Shown: in pieces, positions 33,215-43,903 of the stretch
Layout: each line of letters begins with the position of its first letter
Position numbering within the stretch: position 1 is the first letter of the stretch
NCBI GenBank assembly: GCA_963812915.1
Contig: CAWEXB010000012.1
Span: 119,733 to 183,732 of the forward strand
DNA: 64,000 nt
Direction: 5' to 3'
DNA from: JACVRW01 sp963812915
GTDB lineage: Bacteria; Actinomycetota; Thermoleophilia; Solirubrobacterales; Thermoleophilaceae
Program-made: the position numbers and the translations under genes
Notes under the pieces: model-generated
Told to the model about the DNA's origin: nothing
The model's database searches: none
Seen by the model: the letters and a program-made list of their open reading frames with translations, nothing else

Positions 33215-35070
33215 ACCGCCAGAAGCTCGTCTGCCTGCTGCCGGCGCGGAACTGTCAGTCCGACCTGCCCGAGTACCTCGCCGCCGCCGAGCGGTTTGCC
33301 GATGCGATCGTCGCACTCGACGACGGCAGCGGAGATCGAACGCGCGAGCTGCTCGAGGCGCACCCGCTGGTTCAGGTTGTACTCGCGAACCGGCCGCGCA
33401 CCACCTATACCGGCTGGGACGACGGCGCGAACCGCAACTGGCTGCTCGAGGCCGCGGCGGGCCTCGACCCTGACTGGATTCTCTCGCTCGACGCGGACGA
33501 GCGCCTCGACGCCGACGATGCGCTGGCGCTGCGCGAGTTTCTCGAGGGTGACGCCGTGCCCGGCTTCGCTTACGGCTTCCGGGTCTTCCGGATGCTCGAG
33601 GACCTCGAGCATCACGGTCCATCGTCTCTGTGGGCGTACCGGCTCTTCGCGTTTGAGCTGGGCCAGGTGTTCCCGCGGCGTCGGCTGCATGCACCGCCCG
33701 TCCCCACGTCGATCCCGCCGGAGCGGTGGCTGCGAACGACTGTTCGCATCCAGCACGTCGGCGGCCTGACCGCCGAGCGGCGCCTGGCGCGGCTCGATAA
33801 GTACCGAGAGGCGGATCCGGAGAACGCCTTCCAGTCCAGCTATCGCAATATCCTGGTCTCCGGCCCGGCAGTGCGCTGGGAGCGGAGAGACCCCGGCCTG
33901 CCTGTGCTGCTCACGGATGTCAGCGAGGCCGTGCTCGAAGAGCTCGAGCTCGACGGGCCACTGCTCTCCGCCATCATCATCTCCCGCGACGACGAGACGC
34001 GGATCGAGCGCGTCGTCAGAGCGGTCGTGGAACAGGAGTGCCCGGAGCCATTCGAGGTCATCGTCGTCACGAGCGGGTCCGATCGGACCGCGGCGATCGT
34101 ACGCGAGCGTTTGCCTCAGGTGACGCTGGTGGAGCTCCCGCGACCGGCGCTTCCGGGGGAGGCCAGGAACGCCGGCCTTCGGGTCGCCCGCGGTGACTAC
34201 ATCTCCTTTCCGGGCTCGCACGTCGAGCTGCCGAAGGGCAGCCTTGCCGCGCGCATGCGCGCCCATCTGCTCGGCCACCAGCTCGTCACCGGGACCGTCT
34301 TGAACGGGACGTTCACACGGGCCGGCTGGGCGACGTATCTTCTCGACCACTCGCTCCGGCTGCCCGGCCGGCCGTCCGGGAAGCTGGCCGGTCCGCCGGC
34401 GACATGCTCCTACGCCCGCGAGCTTCTGCTCGAGCTCGGGGGCTTTCCGGAGGACATGCGCAGCGGAGAGGACACCGTCGTCAACCATGAGCTGACGCGG
34501 CGTGGATACCGGGCGTATCGCGCCCGGGGCGTCACCTATGTCCACAACAGCCCGTGCCGCACCGTCCCGCGGCTCCTTCGCCAGCACTTCATCCGGGGCC
34601 GTGGAATGGGACGGATCCTTCTAGACGATCATCGCGAGCGTGGCGGCGTTCTGGGCGGCCTCGCGCGTCCCGCGCTCCTGCGGGGGTACATCCGCCGCCG
34701 CCTTCGAACGACTACGCAAAACGTCAAGCGCTGGGGGCCGCAGCTTCTTCCGACCTACCGACGCGTCTACCCGCTGATCCTGCTCGCGGCCGCGGCGTCC
34801 TGGGTCGGCGCCTGGTACGAGATCCTCCGCTCGGGGACGGGCCGAGCTAAGGCTTCGACGCCAAGCGGACGCGGTCTTCGCGAGCAGCTACACCGCACGC
34901 CGGAACGCGGCGCGGGGATCCGCGCGCTAAGTCAGTCGTCGTCCCTGCGGTGCCGGGCTGGGACGACGTCCTTGCGCAGGCACCGGGCGAGGTCCTTGGC
35001 GGCCATTCGGACATCCTCCGCGAACCTCTTCGGGTCTTTCTCCCTCTTGAACCTCACCTGCGCCTCATAG
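33211..35070 (+). CDS. Bimodular family 2 glycosyltransferase
   Basis: About 619 residues from GTG 33211. Domain 1 (residues ~5-230) carries CLLPARNCQSDLPEYL, AIVALDDGSGDRTRE and ILSLDADERLDAD. Domain 2 (~250-480) is a second GT2: LLSAIIISRDDETRIERVV, VIVVTSGSDRTAA, PGEARNAGLRVARGDYISF and a GEDTVVNHEL acceptor-site motif. One membrane helix near the C-terminus is PLILLAAAASWVGAWYEIL. The last ~70 residues are low-complexity and overlap the convergent Tat gene by 139 bp. A one-base error near 34850, where another frame has a TAA, may have extended it. Confidence 0.87.
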   Translation: MNRQKLVCLLPARNCQSDLPEYLAAAERFADAIVALDDGSGDRTRELLEAHPLVQVVLANRPRTTYTGWDDGANRNWLLEAAAGLDPDWILSLDADERLDADDALALREFLEGDAVPGFAYGFRVFRMLEDLEHHGPSSLWAYRLFAFELGQVFPRRRLHAPPVPTSIPPERWLRTTVRIQHVGGLTAERRLARLDKYREADPENAFQSSYRNILVSGPAVRWERRDPGLPVLLTDVSEAVLEELELDGPLLSAIIISRDDETRIERVVRAVVEQECPEPFEVIVVTSGSDRTAAIVRERLPQVTLVELPRPALPGEARNAGLRVARGDYISFPGSHVELPKGSLAARMRAHLLGHQLVTGTVLNGTFTRAGWATYLLDHSLRLPGRPSGKLAGPPATCSYARELLLELGGFPEDMRSGEDTVVNHELTRRGYRAYRARGVTYVHNSPCRTVPRLLRQHFIRGRGMGRILLDDHRERGGVLGGLARPALLRGYIRRRLRTTTQNVKRWGPQLLPTYRRVYPLILLAAAASWVGAWYEILRSGTGRAKASTPSGRGLREQLHRTPERGAGIRALSQSSSLRCRAGTTSLRRHRARSLAAIRTSSANLFGSFSLLNLTCAS

Positions 35071-35258
35071 AAGTCCTCGTAGAAGTCTCTGAGGCACGTC
35101 TCACGCCCGGACGCGCTCGCCGTCGGCGCGAGCGCCGCGGCGTAGCTCGCGGCCGCGCCCGCCGACACCCCGGTCGCCACGAGCCGCTTGGCAAAAACTC
35201 GGCGACTGATCCTCCCGTCGACGTAGGCATCCACAAGTTGCCGTCGGGACACTCCCAC
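34932..35258 (-). CDS. Small Tat-signal-bearing exported protein
   Basis: 108 residues. The N-terminus MGVSRRQLVDAYVDGRISRR precedes RVFAKRLVATGVSAGAAASY, a twin-arginine-like signal with a weak hydrophobic segment. The mature part is charged (DFYEDFYEAQVRFKREKD, CLRKDVVPARHRRDDD) with two Cys. I associate this short layout with Thermoleophilia, but its function is unknown. Convergent and overlapping with the glycosyltransferase end. Confidence 0.72.
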   Translation of the reverse strand: MGVSRRQLVDAYVDGRISRRVFAKRLVATGVSAGAAASYAAALAPTASASGRETCLRDFYEDFYEAQVRFKREKDPKRFAEDVRMAAKDLARCLRKDVVPARHRRDDD

Positions 35259-35580
35259 CTCCTCCGCGAGTTCCGAGGAGACCGTAACAGCCCCGTGGCC
35301 GCCGACGCAAGTGCCGCTTGACCTCTGGGGCGCCGCGTCGATGGCGGTCCTTACGCAGGCCGGCGCCAGGCCTCGGCCAGCTGGGCGTAGCCACCGAAGG
35401 GCTGTTCGACAAAGGGCGTCGGATCGTGCACCGCAGCCGGTGGTGCACCTAAGTGGAGCCAGGCGACGGGTACCGCGCTTGCGAAAAGGCGATGCGTGCG
35501 TCTAGGGTGGTTCTACGGCCCGGTTCACGCGTTCACCCACCGGCCGTTTACGTGTCATGGGCTCGACGATCGGGGGAACT
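35259..35580. other. ~320 bp spacer upstream of the FecR-like gene
   Basis: No supportable coding frame or RNA seen. It must hold promoters for the divergent Tat protein and the FecR-like secreted protein. gggggaa at 35571-35577 is the likely ribosome site for the GTG at 35581. Confidence 0.4.
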
Positions 35581-36795
35581 GTGTCGGATCGCTCCGCTGC
35601 CGCTCAGAAGCGGGGAATCGGGAGGGGATCGCTGATCGCGGTTCTGGTAGTCGGTGCGGGGCTCGCTGCCGCGGCACCAGCGAACGCCCAGTTCAAGTTC
35701 AGCACGTTCCTCACTACTGGAGACGCCACCGCGGGCTGGGTCGCCGATGCGGACGCGCCTCCTGGTGCAGCCGACCAGCAATCGATACGGCTCTTCGTGA
35801 ACGCCACATCGTCGACTGACCTCGACGATTCCGCACGCGCGATCTTCTCCGGCGTGCCGGCCACGCCTCCGGCAGAGCCACCGAGCTTCTTGTTCAAGGT
35901 GTCGACGACGGGCGCGAGCGGAGGCTCGCTCCGGCTCGTGATCCGGTTCGGCGGCGAAGACCTCGCCGAGTTGCGCCCGTTGGTGCTTTCTGCGGGCCAA
36001 TGGTCATTCGTCGACGGCGCGTCGAGCGACTGGGAGACGCGCGGCGGCAGCTGCGGCGTCCGCACACAACAGACCTACGCTGAGGTCGTGGCCTGCCATT
36101 CCGGCGCACCGGTGACCGGCGTCGAGCTCATCAACGACAGCGGCTGGCTCCACCCGGGCGGATTCCCCGTGACTGTCGACAACATCAGCTACGGTGGTGA
36201 GACCGTCAGCCGCGTGGCCCCCGCGGTGGCGAACGAGTCGATCAACATGAGCCAGCTCTCGGGCGAGGTGATCGTGCGTGTGCCAGAGGCGGTCGGCGGC
36301 GTAGCGCCGTCGGAGGGGGGTAGTGCCGGTGGCAGCGTCGCCCAGATCACCGGCACCGCGAACCTGCCGCTCGCTAGCGTGATCAACAGCACCAGGGGGC
36401 GCGTCCGGGTCATCGGGAAACGGCGCAAGAAGCGCCAGGTTGGCAACTTCCGGGCCGGGACCTTCCGTGTCCGCCAGGTGGACGACGGCGAGATTCTTCT
36501 AACACTGCGCGGGAGTCTCGACTGCGGCGCAACCGCGAGCCGCGCATCGCCAAAGGCCGAGGCGTCGGCCCGCAGACGCAGGCTCTGGGGGAGCTCGAGC
36601 GGCGGCGACTTCCGCACCCGCGGCGGGTACTCGTCGGCGGCCGTGCGCGGAACCAAGTGGCTGACGGTGGACCGCTGCAATGGCACGCTCACCGTCGTGC
36701 GCGAGGGGATCGTGCAGGTTCACGACTACGGCAACGGCAGGCGGGTCCTCGTGCGGGCCGGCAAGTCATACTTCGCCAGGGCCGTCAACCGCTAG
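35581..36795 (+). CDS. Secreted protein with C-terminal FecR-like domain
   Basis: 404 residues from GTG 35581 (ggggg four bases upstream); an ATG at 35557 is an alternative. A signal peptide (SLIAVLVVGAGLAAAAPANA) ends near AQFKF. Residues ~30-210 are a beta-rich domain (SIRLFVNATSSTDLDD, VTGVELINDSGWLHPGGFPV). The C-terminal ~190 residues resemble the FecR-like module seen in many actinobacterial secreted proteins: SGEVIVRVPEA, NSTRGRVRV, RRLWGSSSGGDFRTRGGYSS, VRGTKWLTVDRCNGTLTVV, and VLVRAGKSYFARA. Probably a cell-wall-associated structural or sensory protein. Confidence 0.82.
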   Translation: MSDRSAAAQKRGIGRGSLIAVLVVGAGLAAAAPANAQFKFSTFLTTGDATAGWVADADAPPGAADQQSIRLFVNATSSTDLDDSARAIFSGVPATPPAEPPSFLFKVSTTGASGGSLRLVIRFGGEDLAELRPLVLSAGQWSFVDGASSDWETRGGSCGVRTQQTYAEVVACHSGAPVTGVELINDSGWLHPGGFPVTVDNISYGGETVSRVAPAVANESINMSQLSGEVIVRVPEAVGGVAPSEGGSAGGSVAQITGTANLPLASVINSTRGRVRVIGKRRKKRQVGNFRAGTFRVRQVDDGEILLTLRGSLDCGATASRASPKAEASARRRRLWGSSSGGDFRTRGGYSSAAVRGTKWLTVDRCNGTLTVVREGIVQVHDYGNGRRVLVRAGKSYFARAVNR

Positions 36796-36912
36796 GCCAT
36801 CCAGACGGCGACGGGGTGGAAGCAAAGAAAAACTGGCCAGCCTCTAGGCGGTACCTTATTGCTCTGGAGGGGCAGCGGGCGGGCCGCATCACGACGGCCC
36901 GCCCGACGATTC

Positions 36913-38169
36913 CTACCGGCATCTGACGGGATCGAAATAGTGCCGCTCCCGCCAGCGCGCCACCTGCTTTCCGATCCGCGCGCCCTGCTCGTCGGCGCTC
37001 CGGAAGTGGATTCCGGAGTAGACGCGGGCCTCGATGATCTCCTCGATCGCCTGTGAGAAGCGGGTGAAGCTCCTCGTCGTGCCGGAGGTTGCGCTGGTCT
37101 CGCTGAACTCGGCCCAATCGGTGCCGAAGAAGTCGCGCAGCGACTCCACGATCGAGCCGCTTACGCACCCATGCCCGGAGGGATGATCCGGGTACGGCGG
37201 CGTGGCGAGCAGCGGGAGCCAGTCGGCGTCCGCCTCCGTCCTCGGGTTCCCGTCGGTCTCGGCCTCGCGGATCGCCGTGATTGGGCGCCAGAACCCCCAG
37301 TGCGCCTTGTCGTCCCAACAGCTGATGGCGGCGTCCGCCGCCGTTAGGTACATCATCGCGAAGAAGCGAGAGTTCTCCGCGGTGCCGAGGGAATGGTCGG
37401 CCGACAGCTGCCGGAAGACACGGCTCCACATCGCCAGCGCGTTCTCGGCCCAGAAGCGGGCCATGTCGGTCTGGTCCGCGGTACGCGTGGTCGAGTTCAG
37501 CGAGCCGATCGACTTGACCTCGGCGAACTCGCGGGCGTAGCGCTTGCTGTCGAGCGCGTTCGGCCCGTCGGAGCGGAATTGGGCCGTGCTGTCGATCAGG
37601 AACGGCCTTACCTGGGCGACCCAGGCGTTCGGGTCATTCAGGAACGCCGGCAGCACCGGCCGCCACCGCCCCGGCTCGGACCCGACGAGGAACCTGAACG
37701 GCCCAAAGCGGCCGTCGCCGGTCCTCGCCGCGATCATCTGCGCGGCGCTGGCCTCGCCGACGGCGATGCCGCCGGCCTTCGCCTTCCCTTCCGGAATGGC
37801 TGCCAGGCTCGCCTGATATCGGGCCTCGAGCGCGGCCTGCTGCGCGGGGACGATGCTCACGAGCACCCGGTACGCGGCCGTCGCGGCAGCCGCGTCCTTT
37901 GAGTACCAGCTCCGCGCCCGCGGCGCCCCCAGGTAGGGCTCGTGCCGACCGTCGATCGCGTTCACGGCGTCGTAGACCGCGCCGTGCACCATCGCCAGAT
38001 GGAGCACCGACACGGTCGGCCCCTGCCCCGCGGTCACGATCAGCGCGTCGGTCGCCTGCTGGTTCCAATCGGTCACCGTATCCGCCCGAGCAGGCGTGGA
38101 CGCGGCGATCGCGAGAAGCGCCGCCCCGGCCAGCAGGAGGGCGGCGCTCCGTGTGCGTCGTGCGGTCAT
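36913..38169 (-). CDS. Vanadium-dependent haloperoxidase / PAP2-type secreted protein
   Basis: 418 residues with a signal peptide (AALLLAGAALLAIAASTPARA). HLAMVHGAVYDAVNAIDGRH is the N-terminal family signature. The vanadate/phosphate-binding set is complete: KAHWGFWRPITAI (K-x6-RP), PYPDHPSGHG and ARVYSGIHFRSADEQG (R-x4-H). It may be a haloperoxidase or an acid phosphatase; sequence alone does not decide. ATG 38169 is preceded by gtgagg. Likely cotranscribed with the small membrane protein 13 bp upstream. Confidence 0.9.
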   Translation of the reverse strand: MTARRTRSAALLLAGAALLAIAASTPARADTVTDWNQQATDALIVTAGQGPTVSVLHLAMVHGAVYDAVNAIDGRHEPYLGAPRARSWYSKDAAAATAAYRVLVSIVPAQQAALEARYQASLAAIPEGKAKAGGIAVGEASAAQMIAARTGDGRFGPFRFLVGSEPGRWRPVLPAFLNDPNAWVAQVRPFLIDSTAQFRSDGPNALDSKRYAREFAEVKSIGSLNSTTRTADQTDMARFWAENALAMWSRVFRQLSADHSLGTAENSRFFAMMYLTAADAAISCWDDKAHWGFWRPITAIREAETDGNPRTEADADWLPLLATPPYPDHPSGHGCVSGSIVESLRDFFGTDWAEFSETSATSGTTRSFTRFSQAIEEIIEARVYSGIHFRSADEQGARIGKQVARWRERHYFDPVRCR

Positions 38170-38182
38170 CTGCCTCACCCAC

Positions 38183-38545
38183 TCAGGCGCTTGCCGCACG
38201 CCGTGCCGCGGGCCGGCGCAGGCCGAGGGTCGCCACCAGCAGGAGCGACAGTGCGGCGGCTGCGACCGCTCCGATCGCGGCCGAAACCCAGTCGAATCCG
38301 CTTGGGGACGACGGCTCGTCGGCGACTGGCTGCGACTCGAGCGTCGGGCTGTATCCCTCCGCCTGGTCGCGGGTGTCCGGCATACGCAGGTCCTGGGGCG
38401 ACGCCACTGGCGGCGGATTGACCGCCCTGTTGTGGGCGTCAATGGCGTGCGGATCCGCGGAGGCGCCGGACACGACCAGCGCGCTCGCGAGGGCCGCGCC
38501 GGCCATGGCGGTGGCAAGGCGCGTCTTGTATGCGGCGGAGAACAT
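38183..38545 (-). CDS. Small membrane protein with signal sequence and C-terminal helix
   Basis: 120 residues, ATG 38545 with a strong aaaggag site. Signal-like segment LATAMAGAALASALVVSGASA, a polar Pro-rich middle, and a C-terminal helix (FDWVSAAIGAVAAAALSLLL) ending in a basic LRRPAARRAASA tail. It fits a type I anchored exported protein. No family function known to me; position upstream of the haloperoxidase suggests an operon. Confidence 0.8.
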   Translation of the reverse strand: MFSAAYKTRLATAMAGAALASALVVSGASADPHAIDAHNRAVNPPPVASPQDLRMPDTRDQAEGYSPTLESQPVADEPSSPSGFDWVSAAIGAVAAAALSLLLVATLGLRRPAARRAASA

Positions 38546-38662
38546 CTCCGCTCCTTTCTGTCGGCGACCGCGGGTTGCGGTCGATCGACAGCAGCGTGCG
38601 CCCGCCCGGTAACCGGCCGCTCACGCTCCGCTCATCGCCGGTAACTGCGCTCGTAATGCTGG

Positions 38663-41600
38663 TCAGCCGCCCGGGCAGACCGACTGGTAGGGCCGGTCGG
38701 GCAGAGCTTCCTCCCACTCCGCCGGGCTGAGCTCGCGCCCGGCGACCAGGCAGGCGTGGCGCTTCCAGGCCTCGGGCGACATGTCGAAGCTGATCCCCTC
38801 GCCGCTGGTAGAGATCGCGTACAGGCGCGAGCCGTCCGGACTCAGCGCGGCGGAGACCCACGTGTTCGGCTCGAGCGCAAGCGGCGACCCGATCTGCTTC
38901 TGCGTGGCCACGTCCCAGAGCACCACCGTGCCGTCGGCGGCGGCGGTGATCAGCGTGCGCCCGTCCGGCGAGAACTCCGGGAAGGTGATGCGCGCCGTCT
39001 GAGCCTCCAGCGAGCCGGCCGACCTGCTTCCAGGTCTCGGTCGAGAACAGGCGCCCCGTGCCGTTGTACTGCCCGACGAAGAGGAGGTCGCCGTCAGGCG
39101 AGAACGCCACGGAGCGCGAGAAGTCGCCCTCGCCCGCGAGATCGCCGATCCCTAGGCGCTTGACGAGCCTGCCAGTACGCACGTCGCGTACGTCCGTGCC
39201 GCGCTCGGTCGCCGCAGCCGCGATCAGCTCGCCGTTCGGGCTGAACGCGATCAGGTTGGCTGCGGTTCGGCCGCGAAACGCGGTGAGCGTCCTCCGGCGC
39301 ACGTCCCACACCCGCAGTGGCCGCGGCTCACGGATATCTACCTCGCCGGCCGCCGAGTAGCTTGCCGTCGGGCGAGAACGCGAGCGCCTGGGAAACGCCC
39401 CGCATCCCCTTGAGCTCGCCAGCCGGCGCCAGCGTCCGCGCGTTCCACAGTGTGAGGCGCGCGCCTTCGCCGGTAACCGCGAGCAGGCGCCCGTCGGGGC
39501 TGAAGTCGACCGAGAGGGCCATGCCGTCGATCGCGCGCAGCGCTTGCCCGTCGCCGCAGGGTCCGGGTGTTGATCAGGTCGACCGCGCCGTCGCTGTGCG
39601 TGAGGGCGAGCGTGCGGCCGTCGGGGCTGACCGCGATCCCTCTCGCGGTCTGGAAGGCGTCGAAGCGCCGCCCGACGGCGAAGCGCCGATCGAGTCGCCG
39701 GTCGCCGACGAGGTCCCAGAGGATCGCGCGAGTGTCGTCCGACGCGGTGATCAGCGTGCGTCCGTCACCGGTTATGTCGAGCCCCTCGATGCCGCCGGTG
39801 TGGCCTTCGAAGCGCTGCGCGATTCTCCCGCGCTCGGCGTCCCACGCGAAGAGCTGTCCCTGCTGGCCGGAGGTCACGAGCGTCCGGCCGTCGGGCGTGA
39901 ACCTCATCCGGAACACGGGGCCTTCGTGGCGGCCTCGGAGCCGCCGAATCTGCCCGGAGTCCAGATCGAGCAGCCGGACTCGGCCTGCCTCGGAGCCCAG
40001 GGCGAAGCTCCGCCCATCGGGACTGACCGCCCCCGCGGAGTCCCCGACCGGCCAGGAGCGCACTACGCGCAGCGGCTCGGGGTCGAGCTCCCACGTCCGA
40101 TTCTCCCGCAGGCTGGTCAGGAAGAAACGCTCGCGATCGGCCGTCTCCGACGCGTGGAAGGAGGACGCGTGTTGCCCCACACGCACCTGATCCGTGACCG
40201 CCCCTGTCTTCCCGTCGACCCGATACACGGGCGATACCGGGCCGTCCGGCCCTGCGCCGTGGGTCAGCCGAACGAGGAGGTCGCTGCCGCTCGGCGGGAA
40301 CACGATGTCTACAGCCACCCACGATGGCGGTCCGGGGAGCGGAGGCACTCTCACCCGCAGCTTGCGCTCCAGGGTACGTGCATCGATCAGGTCGACGATC
40401 CCGTTGTGGTCCCGGTTCTCCGGGTCCATCGAGCTCATCGCAACCGTCTGGCCGTCAGGCGAGAAGCGAACGTTCTGGATCAGACCGCCCTCGATCCGAT
40501 AGGGCGGGCCGAGCGGGCGCCTGGTGGCGGCGTCGTAGACGGTGACGGCGCCGCGCTCGTCGCCGGTGGCCATCAAGCTCCCGTCCGGGCTGACAGCCGC
40601 CGCGAACATCGGCCAGCCGTGGTTGACGACGCCCACCGCCGCCGGGGCGCGCAGGAGCACCGACAGCAGGCTGCCGCGGGTGGCGGGGGACTCGTCGAGC
40701 TCCACCGCCGCCCGGGTGCAGGAGGAGCGCCTCGTCGAGGCGCGGCGTGCTTGAGCGCCTCGACGCTGAAGACGCTGGGCGTCCAGGGCCAGTGCGGCGT
40801 CGCGGGCCTCGCCGCGCTGGTTGAGCGCCACGATGCCCGCCACGAGCGCGAGCGCGAGCAGGGCGGCGAGACCGGCCAGCACCGCACGCAGCCGGCGGTT
40901 CGCCCGGCGCTGATGCTCGGCTTCGCGCTCGGCCTCGGCACGGCTCTCATCCAGGAAGCCGCGTTCGAGTTCGTTGAGGTCGCCCTCGTGGGCCGCGGCC
41001 CAGTCGAGCGTCGAGGCGAGCCGTGCGCCGCGGTATAGCTCGCCGGGGTCGCGGCCGCCCGCCCGCCACTCGCTTGCCGCGTGGATGAGGTGCTGGTGCA
41101 GGCGGCGCCCCTCGGCGTCTTCCTCGAGCCAGCCGCGCAGGCGGGGCCACTCCCGCAGCAGCGCCTCGTGCGCAACCTCGAGTGTCCCCTCATCCGCGGT
41201 CACGAGCCGGCTGTCAGTGAGGGCCGCCAGCGCGGCCGCGGTGTGCTCGTCGCGCTCTGCGTCGAGCTCCTCCAGCGGCACCCGACGGCGCACGAAGGCG
41301 GACTCCTGCTCCCCCGCGTCGGCCAGCCGCAGCAGGATGCGCCGCGCGGCGATGCGCTCGGGCTCGGACAGCCGCGTGTAGGTGGCCTCGGCGAGGCGGC
41401 CCACCGCGCCGCGCACGCCGCCGGTGCGCTCGTACGCGGCTCGGCGCATCACGCGGCCGTCGCGCTCGCGCCACTGCTCGAGCAGTGCGGCGGATAGGAG
41501 TGGCAGGCCGCCCGGCTCGTCGAGCACATCGGCAATCAGGGCGTCCGTCAGCGACGGCTCGACCCTGAGCCCGACCCGGCGCGCCGGCTCGACGATGGCC

Positions 41601-43635
41601 CTGCGCAGCTCGTCGCGTTGCATCGGGCCGACAAGCACCTGGTTCGCCCCGACGAGTCGTGCCAGGCGGTCGTGCGCCGCGCAGCGACCGTAGAAGTCGG
41701 CGCGCACGGCCACCACCACCTGAACGTGCCGGTCGCTGTCCTCCGTCAGGGCCACGAGCGCGTCCAGGAAGTCGGTCCGCTCATGCTCGTCGCGGCAGAG
41801 CGTGAACACCTCCTCGAACTGGTCGACGACGAGCACCGCCCGCTCGCCGCGCTCCGGCAGGACCCACTGGAGCGCTTCCAGCGGATGCTCGCCAGGGCGC
41901 ATGAGCCCCCGACGCCAGCGCTCGGATCCGGGCAGCACGCCGGCCGCGAGCGCCGGCAGCAGGCCCGCCCGGACCACCGAGGACTTCCCGCTGCCGGAGG
42001 GGCCGACCACGGCAAGGAGGGGTGAGCCCACGAGCCGGGCGACCAGTTCGGCCACGAGCCGCTCGCGACCGAAGAAGTACTCCGCGTGTTCGGCATCGAA
42101 GGTGGCGAGGCCGAGGAAGGGGCACACCGCCGGCAGCGGGCGCGGCGTCCTCCTCACCTCGGTAGAGCCGGCCGCGCTCGTCGACCGTCCGGAGAGCGAG
42201 CAGGTCGCCGGACAGATCGGCCTCGGCGGAGCGCAGCTCACCGCGCTCGATGGCGGCCCGGTCGGCGCTCGCTCCGGCCTCCCGCGAGGCCTGTGCTCGT
42301 GCCCATTCCTCCGCCGCGCGATGAACGGCACGAGGGATGCCACCGCTTTCCGCCGCGAGGGCCGCGATCGGGACGGACTCGACCCCGGCGGGCAGGTAGA
42401 GCCCCGCTATCTCCGCAATGGCCTCCTCACCGAGCGGACCCAGCTCGAGCACGTGCCCCGCCTCGGACCTCGCCGACGGCTCGCGCTCGCGATGCAGCAC
42501 GAGGAGCAGCAGTCGCCTGTGCGCGCTGTCGCCGGCGACCGCAGCCGCGCCATCGAGCGCTTCAGCGCTCTGCTCGTCGGCGTCGTCGAGGATGAGCAGG
42601 GTCGGGCGTTCGCGATCCTCCACATCCCGCACGGCCGCGAGCGCGTCGGCGGGCGGCGTGCGTGCGTCGGTGTAGCGGACGGCCATCCGCCGCCGCAGCG
42701 CCTCCCGAGCCAGCTCGGCCGCAAGACGGGTCTTTCCGATGCCGCTCGGGCCGGAGACGAGCACGACGCCGCCGCGCCCCTCGCAGGCGTCGGCCAGCAG
42801 CGCGACCAACTCGGCCAGCTCCCGATCCCGGCCCGCCAGTATCGGCGAGCCACCATCGAGTGCCGCCGGCAGCTCGTCCGGGCCGGGCGGTGCATCGAGC
42901 GCCGGGTCCTGCGCGAGGATCGCCTCGTGCAGCGCGCGGAGCTTCGCGCCCGGCTCGACGCCGATCTCCTCGACCAGCGTGCTGCGCGCAGCGCGGAAGG
43001 CCTCGAGCGCCTCGGCCTGGCGGCCGCAGCGGTACAGGGCCAGCATCAGCTGGCCGTGCAGATGCTCCCGAAGCGGCTGCTCGGCCACGGCGGCCTCGAG
43101 CTCGGAGATCAAGTCCGCGTGTCTGCCGAGCGCAAGCTCCGCATCGACCCGCGCCTCGAATGCCGCCCAGCGCCGCTCCTCCAGGCGCGCGATCTCGGGC
43201 TGCACAAACGCCTCATAGGCAAGGTCGGAGAGCGCAGGCCCGCGCCAGAGCTCGAGCGCCTGCCGGAGCTTCTCTGCCGCGCCATCCGGATCGGCCTCGA
43301 GCTGGGCCCGACCGCTCGCCACGAGCTCCTCGAAGCGATCGACATCCCGCTCTCCGGGGCGGACATTGAGCCGGTACGCCCTCCCTTGCGTCTCGAGCCG
43401 CCCGTTTCGACCAAGCGCCTGCCGCAAGGCCGCCACCTGGTTGTGAAGCATCTTCTGCGCCGTCGCGCGGCGGCGACTCCCCCCACAGCTCGTCAACCAG
43501 CCGATCGCTCGCGACCAACTCGTTCGCCCGGAGGATCAGCAAGGCCAGCAGGGCACGCCGCCGGCCCGTTCCAATCGAGAGCGCGACCCCACCATCGCCG
43601 ATGACCTCGAGTGGGCCCAGCAGGCGGAAGTCCAA
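38663..43635 (-). pseudogene. SARP-STAND ATPase-WD40 giant regulator, multiply frameshifted
   Basis: One reconstructed gene of about 1,650 codons. From ATG 43635: winged helix (MDFRLLGPLEVIGDGGVA, GRRRALLALLILRANELVAS), BTAD helices (AELALGRHADLISELEAAVA), a first P-loop VLVSGPSGIGKTRLAAE, a second nSTAND P-loop VVGPSGSGKSSVVRAG after EYFFGRERLVAEL, a membrane helix LAALLALALVAGIVAL, then at least seven WD40-like units (FSPDGRLLAVTGEG, FSPDGQTVAMSS, FTPDGRTLVTSGQQ). Single-base shifts occur near 43470, 42120, 40700-40770 (a compensating pair), 39555, 39352 and 39015. All segments are otherwise well conserved without substitution stops. Either base-calling errors or a young pseudogene. Confidence 0.85.
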
Positions 43636-43705
43636 ACCTCTGAGACCGTAACACGGTCATGGGCCCGCAAGGGGGCGGGGTTGCGGAGGTAGAGTCAGCA
43701 GCTCA

Positions 43706-43903
43706 ATGGCGACGACGAAGCTGCTTCTGGCCACCGGCGACCAGCTGGAGGTCGAGGGGAGCGTCGAGGAGACGATCAAGGAACTCGAGAACGCGGCGCG
43801 CAGCAGCGCCGGCACCCTCGCGCTGCTGAGACAACCCGAGACCGGCGAACCGTTGGCAGTCAACGCGGCGCAGGTCGTGACCGTTCGGCCAGGGGACGAG
43901 TAG
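43706..43903 (+). CDS. Small conserved-looking hypothetical protein
   Basis: 65 residues, divergent from the giant regulator. MATTKLLLATGDQLEVEGSV is followed by ETIKELENAARSSAGTLALL and VNAAQVVTVRPGDE. It looks like a compact alpha/beta protein (strand, helix, two strands). ggagg lies rather far upstream (about 17 bases). I recall similar short proteins in this class but know of no function. Confidence 0.7.
   Translation: MATTKLLLATGDQLEVEGSVEETIKELENAARSSAGTLALLRQPETGEPLAVNAAQVVTVRPGDE

Noticed and set aside
39317..41038. 573-codon plus-strand frame
   Set aside because: Antisense to conserved WD40 and STAND coding sequence; no ribosome site or recognisable domain.
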